A stretch of 64,000 nt of DNA from the NCBI RefSeq assembly GCF_000718165.1, contig NZ_JOEY01000051.1:1-64000 (forward strand), written 5' to 3'. This DNA is from Streptomyces fulvoviolaceus (GTDB taxonomy: Bacteria; Actinomycetota; Actinomycetes; Streptomycetales; Streptomycetaceae). This document shows positions 60,172-64,000 of this stretch, in pieces (the first letter of the stretch is position 1; each line of letters begins with the position of its first letter). Under the pieces are notes generated by a model. That model did not search any database and was not told where the DNA came from. It saw only the letters and a program-made list of their open reading frames with translations. The position numbers were made by a program, and so were the translations under genes.

Positions 60172-61356
60172 ATGCACACCGAGCACGACTGGATCACCAC
60201 GCCCATCACCGCGGACCTCCTGCGCGGCGCCCTCGACCTGGAGCGCACCGAGCACGGCGTGCTGCCGCACCGGCTGCCGGCCAAGGCCCGCGCCCAGTGC
60301 GCCGACGGGCAGCTGGCCATGGCCGAGTCCCAGCCCTCCGGCGTACGACTGGTCTTCCGCACCCGGGCCACCGCGCTCGAACTGGACAGCCGGCCCACCA
60401 AGCGGGTCTACGTGGGCGCTCCGTTCCGTCCGGACGGCGTGTACGACCTGCTCGTCGACGGCCGCCGGGCCGGTCAGGGCGTCGTGAAGGGCGGCAACAC
60501 CCTCACCATCGACATGACCACCGGGACCGCCGAGATACAGTCCGGCCCGCCCGGCACCCTCCGCTTCGACGACCTGCCCGACGGCGTCAAGGACGTCGAG
60601 ATCTGGCTGCCGCACAACGAGACGACGGAACTCGTCGCGCTGCGCACCGACGCCCCCGTCGAGCCCGCACCGGACAGCGGCCGCCGGGTGTGGCTGCACC
60701 ACGGCAGCTCCATCAGCCACGGCTCCGACGCCGCGAGTCCCACCACCACCTGGCCCGCGCTGGCCGCCTCGCTCGGCGATGTGGAGCTGATCAACCTGGG
60801 CCTGGGCGGCAGCGCCCTGCTCGACCCGTTCACCGCCCGTGCCCTGCGCGACACCCCCGCCGACCTGATCAGCGTCAAGATCGGCATCAACCTGGTCAAC
60901 GCCGACCTGATGCGACTGCGTGCCTTCGGCCCCGCGGTCCACGGTTTCCTCGACACGATCCGCGAGGGCCACCCCACCACGCCGTTGCTGGTCGTCTCGC
61001 CCCTCCTGTGCCCGATCCACGAGGACACCCCCGGCCCGAGCGCCCCGGACTTCGCCAACCTCAGCGAGGGGCGGCTGCGGTTCGTGGCCATGGGCGACCC
61101 GGCGGAACGGGCGAGCGGCAAACTGACCCTGCGGGTCATCCGCGACGAGCTCGCCCGGATCGTGGAGCAGCGGGCGGCCGAGGACCCGAACCTGCACCAC
61201 CTCGACGGCCGCGACCTGTACGGCGAGACCGACTCCGCCGAGCTGCCCCTGCCGGACGACCTGCATCCGGACGCCGCCACCCACCGCCGTATCGGCGAGC
61301 GCTTCGCGGAAGCCGCCTTCGGTGCCGACGGCGTCTTCGTGGACGGCGGCGTCTGA
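60172..61356 (+). CDS. SGNH/GDSL-type hydrolase with N-terminal beta-sandwich
   Basis: A 394-residue enzyme. The N-terminal ~170 residues form a beta-rich domain, as in two-domain (CE2-like) esterases. The SGNH part has block I as HHGSSISHGSD (serine, with GSS in place of GDS), block II glycine in LGLGGSALLD, block III asparagine in KIGINLVNAD and block V DDLHPDAATH with Asp/His. It should be an esterase or deacetylase. No signal peptide is present, so the substrate is intracellular. It is co-transcribed with the TetR gene and probably induced by its ligand. Convergent with the LysR-like gene. Confidence 0.85.
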   Translation: MHTEHDWITTPITADLLRGALDLERTEHGVLPHRLPAKARAQCADGQLAMAESQPSGVRLVFRTRATALELDSRPTKRVYVGAPFRPDGVYDLLVDGRRAGQGVVKGGNTLTIDMTTGTAEIQSGPPGTLRFDDLPDGVKDVEIWLPHNETTELVALRTDAPVEPAPDSGRRVWLHHGSSISHGSDAASPTTTWPALAASLGDVELINLGLGGSALLDPFTARALRDTPADLISVKIGINLVNADLMRLRAFGPAVHGFLDTIREGHPTTPLLVVSPLLCPIHEDTPGPSAPDFANLSEGRLRFVAMGDPAERASGKLTLRVIRDELARIVEQRAAEDPNLHHLDGRDLYGETDSAELPLPDDLHPDAATHRRIGERFAEAAFGADGVFVDGGV

Positions 61357-61366
61357 AAGCCGGGTA

Positions 61367-62125
61367 CTACGAACGACGGCGAGGCTTGCCGCCCCGCCTG
61401 GCACCTGAACCCTTGGGGCTTCCCGAACCGCTCCGGGAGCCGGTCGATCTGCCGACGGCCGGCTTGCGCCCGCCGCTCTTCTCGGCCTTCTGCTTGCGCT
61501 CCCCCTCGGGCTGAGCACGCCCGCGCGTGCTGTTGACCGTCCGCCCGCGGACGATCCCGATGAAGTCCTCGACCAGCTCGGTGGTCGCGTCCTCACACCA
61601 CGACAGCGCCACGCCGGACTGGGGGGCGTCGACGACCGGACGGTACGTGAGGTCCTTCCGGTGGTGCAGACGGGCCAGCGACTGGGGCACCACCAGGACG
61701 CCCACGCCCGCCGCCACGAGTTCGATCGCGTCCTCGGTGGTGGCGGGGCGCTCGAGAGCGGGCTGTCCCGGGGGCCGCTCCCAGCCGAGGACGTCGTCGA
61801 GGGGGTGGAAGACGACCTCGTCGGCCAGGTCGTCGAGGGTCACCTCCTCCGCCGCCGTCACGACGTGGTCCTTGGGGACCACGACCACGGTCGTCTCGGT
61901 GTAGAGGGGGATCGCGCTGAACACCGTACGGTCGACCGGCAGCCGTACGAAGCCCGCGTCGGCAGCGCCGTCGCGCAACACATCGGATGCCTCGGTGGGC
62001 GTGACCTGGAGGAGGGTCAGCGGGACGTCGGGCAGGCGTTCGTTCCAGATCCGCACCCACTTGGCGGGCGTCACCCCGGGGACGTACGCGAGCCGGAAGG
62101 AGGGGGATTCTGGCGAGTCTGTCAC
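61367..62125 (-). CDS. LysR-type effector-binding domain protein without DNA-binding domain
   Basis: A 252-residue protein. Residues ~8-195 match the periplasmic-binding-like effector domain of LysR regulators (FRLAYVPGVTPAKWVRIWNER ... VTPTEASDVLRDGAADAGFVRLP ... AIELVAAGVGVLVVPQSLARL). The helix-turn-helix is absent, since the start is fixed by a stop context and the divergent gene only 58 bases away. The tail is a low-complexity basic stretch rich in Arg, Gly, Ser and Lys, which could bind nucleic acid. The GTG at 62123-62125 is used. It may modulate another regulator. Divergent to DUF5997. Confidence 0.8.
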   Translation of the reverse strand: MTDSPESPSFRLAYVPGVTPAKWVRIWNERLPDVPLTLLQVTPTEASDVLRDGAADAGFVRLPVDRTVFSAIPLYTETTVVVVPKDHVVTAAEEVTLDDLADEVVFHPLDDVLGWERPPGQPALERPATTEDAIELVAAGVGVLVVPQSLARLHHRKDLTYRPVVDAPQSGVALSWCEDATTELVEDFIGIVRGRTVNSTRGRAQPEGERKQKAEKSGGRKPAVGRSTGSRSGSGSPKGSGARRGGKPRRRS

Positions 62126-62183
62126 TCCGCAAGGTTATCCGCTGTGGTCGGAGGTCTCGTCCGTGGCCTTTAGTCTTGACTCC

Positions 62184-62570
62184 ATGAAGTCGCAGCAGAC
62201 CACCCAGACGATGAAGCCCGCGACCGCGGCGAAGAAGCTGGGTGTGTACCTCCCGGCCACCCCCGCTGAGTTCCAGGAGGGCGTGGTCTCGCGCGCCGAG
62301 CTCAACGAGCTGCAGGCGAATCCTCCGCAGTGGCTGCAGGAGCTGCGCAGCAGCGGCCCGCACCCCCGCCCGGTGGTCGCGGCGAGGCTGGGCATCTCCA
62401 TCGCGGGTCTCGCACGCGGCGGGGTCACCGAAGCGCTCACCACCGAGCAGATCGAGGCGCTGAGGCAGGACAAGCCCGAGTGGCTGGAGAAGGAGCGCGC
62501 CACGCAGGCCGAGGTCCGCAAGGAAGCGGTGCGCATCAAGGAGAAGAAGGCCGACCGCGAGGGTTCCTGA
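62184..62570 (+). CDS. DUF5997 family protein
   Basis: A 128-residue cytoplasmic protein: MKPATAAKKLGVYLPATPAEFQ, RAELNELQANPPQWLQELRSSGPHPRPVVAARLGISIAGLARGGV, and a charged helical tail (EWLEKERATQAEVRKEAVRIKEKKADR). I recognise the actinobacterial DUF5997 family; its function is unknown. The middle part resembles a helix-turn-helix. No Shine-Dalgarno precedes the ATG at 62184, and a possible -10 (TAGTCT) lies eight bases upstream, so the transcript may be leaderless. It is divergent from the LysR-like protein, a conserved-looking pair. Confidence 0.8.
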   Translation: MKSQQTTQTMKPATAAKKLGVYLPATPAEFQEGVVSRAELNELQANPPQWLQELRSSGPHPRPVVAARLGISIAGLARGGVTEALTTEQIEALRQDKPEWLEKERATQAEVRKEAVRIKEKKADREGS

Positions 62571-62621
62571 CCCCCGAAAACTCCGGTGCGCCGGTTCGAA
62601 CGGTTCTGCGACCATGCCGGA

Positions 62622-64000
62622 ATGGTCCACCGTCTCGAACCCCTGATCGTCCGGCACACCCACCGAATCCCCGCCCCCGCGGGACCCGCCGGGGCGGGCG
62701 ATGTCGCTGCGCGGCAGTTCGACGCCGTGCTGATGTCCGTGGGCTTCAAGCTCTCGGCCCAGGCGCTGGAACATCTGTCGGGGCTGGCCGAGGGCACGGT
62801 CGTCGACACCGCTGTGCGCACGCTGGGCACCGTCCGCGCGATGGTCGGCGACCATGTGCGGCACAACGTCTACTTCATCGACTTCCCGGCCAACGTGCCC
62901 GACACGTTCGACTTCTGGATGCGCTGCATCGCCGAGGCGCTGGAGGACGACAAGGCGCGCGCGGGGACGATCGCCCAGCTGCGGAGCGGTGTGGTCGACC
63001 TGCTCACGCTTCCGTCCTACGGCAACTACCGGCACACGTACGCCGAGATGCTCGCCGCCCATGACGAGCTGACGGCCGCGGCGGGCGACCGGCTGACGGT
63101 CCTGCACCTGGCCGGCGATGTGGAGGGCGAGGTCACGGCCCTCTACCTGGCGCTGGCCGGCAGCACCACTCCGCTGGGCGAGGAGCACCTGGGTGATCTG
63201 AAGGTCCTCGCCGGGTACTGCGCGGACGGTCCTCAGCCCGAGGCGATCCCGGTGCGGGAGAACCGCGCGGTCGTCAACGAGGCCCGGCTGAAGTCCGGCG
63301 CGAGCCTCCTCCTGGACACCGTGACCGATGTGCTGCGGCTGGCCTGTGCGCTGTCCGGCGGGGACGTGACCCTCCAGGAGCCGACCCGGTTCCGGGCGCT
63401 GTCGCGGCCGGTCCGCCGTGCCCTGCTGGCGGGGCTGGACTCCGTCGTCGCGGCGGCCCCGGCCAAGCTCGCCGACGTCACCACGCACCGCGAGCCCTTC
63501 AAGCGTCTGGGCGAGCGCCTCCACCCGCACGAGTACCCGCGGTGGCCGCACGCCGCCGACGTGTTCGCCGTCGCCCGGGGCGAGAAGCAGGCGCGCACCT
63601 TCGACGGCCGGGTCGAGGTACTGCTCGGCGCGAACGACCTCACCCGCGCGGTGGAGCTGCTGAAGTCCGCGCCGGGCAAGCTGTTCCGCTCGCTGGACCG
63701 GCTGCTGCGCACAGCGCCCACCCAGGAGGAGCGGGACGGCGTCGTGGCCGCCGCCGAGGAGGTCGCCCCCGACGTGTCCGGCAGGGTCGTCCTGTCGGTC
63801 CGCGAACACCTCCACAACCGCGCCGAGGAGACCGGGCGGCGCCGCGTGTTCGTCAACCGCCTCGGCCGCGCCCACGTCACCGACGACACGCGCCCGCCCG
63901 TCCCGCCCACGGAGCGCAAGCGCCTGATCGCCGCGTTCGACGCCGATATCAGGCGCCGGCTCCCGGTCGTGGAGCGGCTGTTGGTGGACCCCGACGTCCT
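62622..64000 (+). CDS. Large TerD-associated hypothetical protein, N-terminal part (cut by window edge)
   Basis: The visible 459 residues are helical and cytoplasmic: LEPLIVRHTHRIP, GFKLSAQALEHLSGLAEGTV, NVYFIDFPANVPDTFDFW, LLTLPSYGNYRHTYAEML, LYLALAGSTTPLGEEHL and RVFVNRLGRAHVTDDTRPP. I remember this sequence from long Streptomyces proteins that end in a TerD-like domain, of the tellurite-resistance group; that part would lie beyond the window. Function unknown; calcium-dependent stress roles are reported for TerD proteins generally. The ATG at 62622 has only a weak upstream signal. No stop is present before the window end. Confidence 0.7.
   Translation, partial: MVHRLEPLIVRHTHRIPAPAGPAGAGDVAARQFDAVLMSVGFKLSAQALEHLSGLAEGTVVDTAVRTLGTVRAMVGDHVRHNVYFIDFPANVPDTFDFWMRCIAEALEDDKARAGTIAQLRSGVVDLLTLPSYGNYRHTYAEMLAAHDELTAAAGDRLTVLHLAGDVEGEVTALYLALAGSTTPLGEEHLGDLKVLAGYCADGPQPEAIPVRENRAVVNEARLKSGASLLLDTVTDVLRLACALSGGDVTLQEPTRFRALSRPVRRALLAGLDSVVAAAPAKLADVTTHREPFKRLGERLHPHEYPRWPHAADVFAVARGEKQARTFDGRVEVLLGANDLTRAVELLKSAPGKLFRSLDRLLRTAPTQEERDGVVAAAEEVAPDVSGRVVLSVREHLHNRAEETGRRRVFVNRLGRAHVTDDTRPPVPPTERKRLIAAFDADIRRRLPVVERLLVDPDV

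Noticed and set aside
1..64000. CRISPR arrays, prophage or transposon remnants.
   Set aside because: No regularly spaced repeats, phage structural genes, transposases or terminal inverted repeats were seen on either strand.

Overview
This is a high-GC actinomycete chromosome segment, almost certainly Streptomyces. Signs are the G/C-rich third codon positions, frequent GTG (and one TTG) start codons, families typical of the genus (DUF6421, DUF6214, DUF5134, DUF5997, Rv1733c-like, FUSC, LVIVD-repeat proteins), rare TTA codons and secreted plant-polysaccharide enzymes. There are about 58 protein genes, two of them cut by the window edges and two broken. I see no rRNA, tRNA, CRISPR array, insertion sequence or integrase. 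The content looks like chromosomal core/flank metabolism and regulation, not a mobile island or a biosynthetic cluster.

Layout. 1-3.8 kb: the electron-transfer flavoprotein pair (etfA cut by the edge, etfB broken by two deletions), a flavin reductase, a divergent thioredoxin/DUF4395 pair and a PlsC acyltransferase. 3.9-8.5 kb, all minus strand: a two-gene B3/B4 + transglutaminase operon, then a translationally coupled DUF6421-SDR-threonine aldolase operon. 8.9-12.6 kb: small metabolic genes (GDPD, GNAT, two VOC proteins, aldo/keto reductase). 12.6-21 kb: a large clan GH-A glycosidase, a MarR-FUSC operon, a DUF5134/M56/PAP2 group, a decayed gene and a HAD protein. 21-29.7 kb: TetR regulator, LVIVD-repeat and DUF305 secreted proteins, DUF6214, a ferredoxin-reductase-like flavoenzyme, an NCS2 permease, and an ArsR regulator divergent from an Old Yellow Enzyme with two well-defined operators. 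29.7-34.3 kb: a plant cell-wall island with a CE1-type esterase carrying CBM2, a GH62 arabinofuranosidase, and PL1 and PL3 pectate lyases, controlled from an intergenic region with a CebR-like box and a LacI-type operator. 34.3-43.8 kb: PaaX regulator/acyl-CoA dehydrogenase, HEAT-repeat protein, Rv1733c-like protein, BNR propeller, uracil-DNA glycosylase coupled to a BadF-type kinase, and a CbiX-like protein lacking its histidines. 43.8-50.7 kb: lactonase propeller, a stand-alone bacterial nitric oxide synthase, a second FUSC protein, an Lrp regulator, a HAD phosphatase and a BBE-like flavin oxidase. 50.7-56.6 kb: a large ATPase-LuxR regulator divergent from glutamine synthetase I, and a beta-propeller protein. 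56.6-64 kb: a GH127 enzyme with an inserted LamG domain, a TetR-SGNH hydrolase operon with a 25-bp perfect operator, a LysR-type effector-domain-only protein, DUF5997 and the start of a large TerD-associated protein.

The main biological theme is saprophytic degradation of arabinoxylan, pectin and arabinan: GH62, esterase-CBM2, PL1, PL3, GH127 and the GH39-like enzyme, each apparently under local operators. The rest is redox and housekeeping metabolism with local one-component regulators. The best candidates for poorly described biology are the DUF6421 operon, the B3/B4-transglutaminase pair, a small membrane protein whose ribosome-binding site is locked in a hairpin, and the TetR/SGNH unit.
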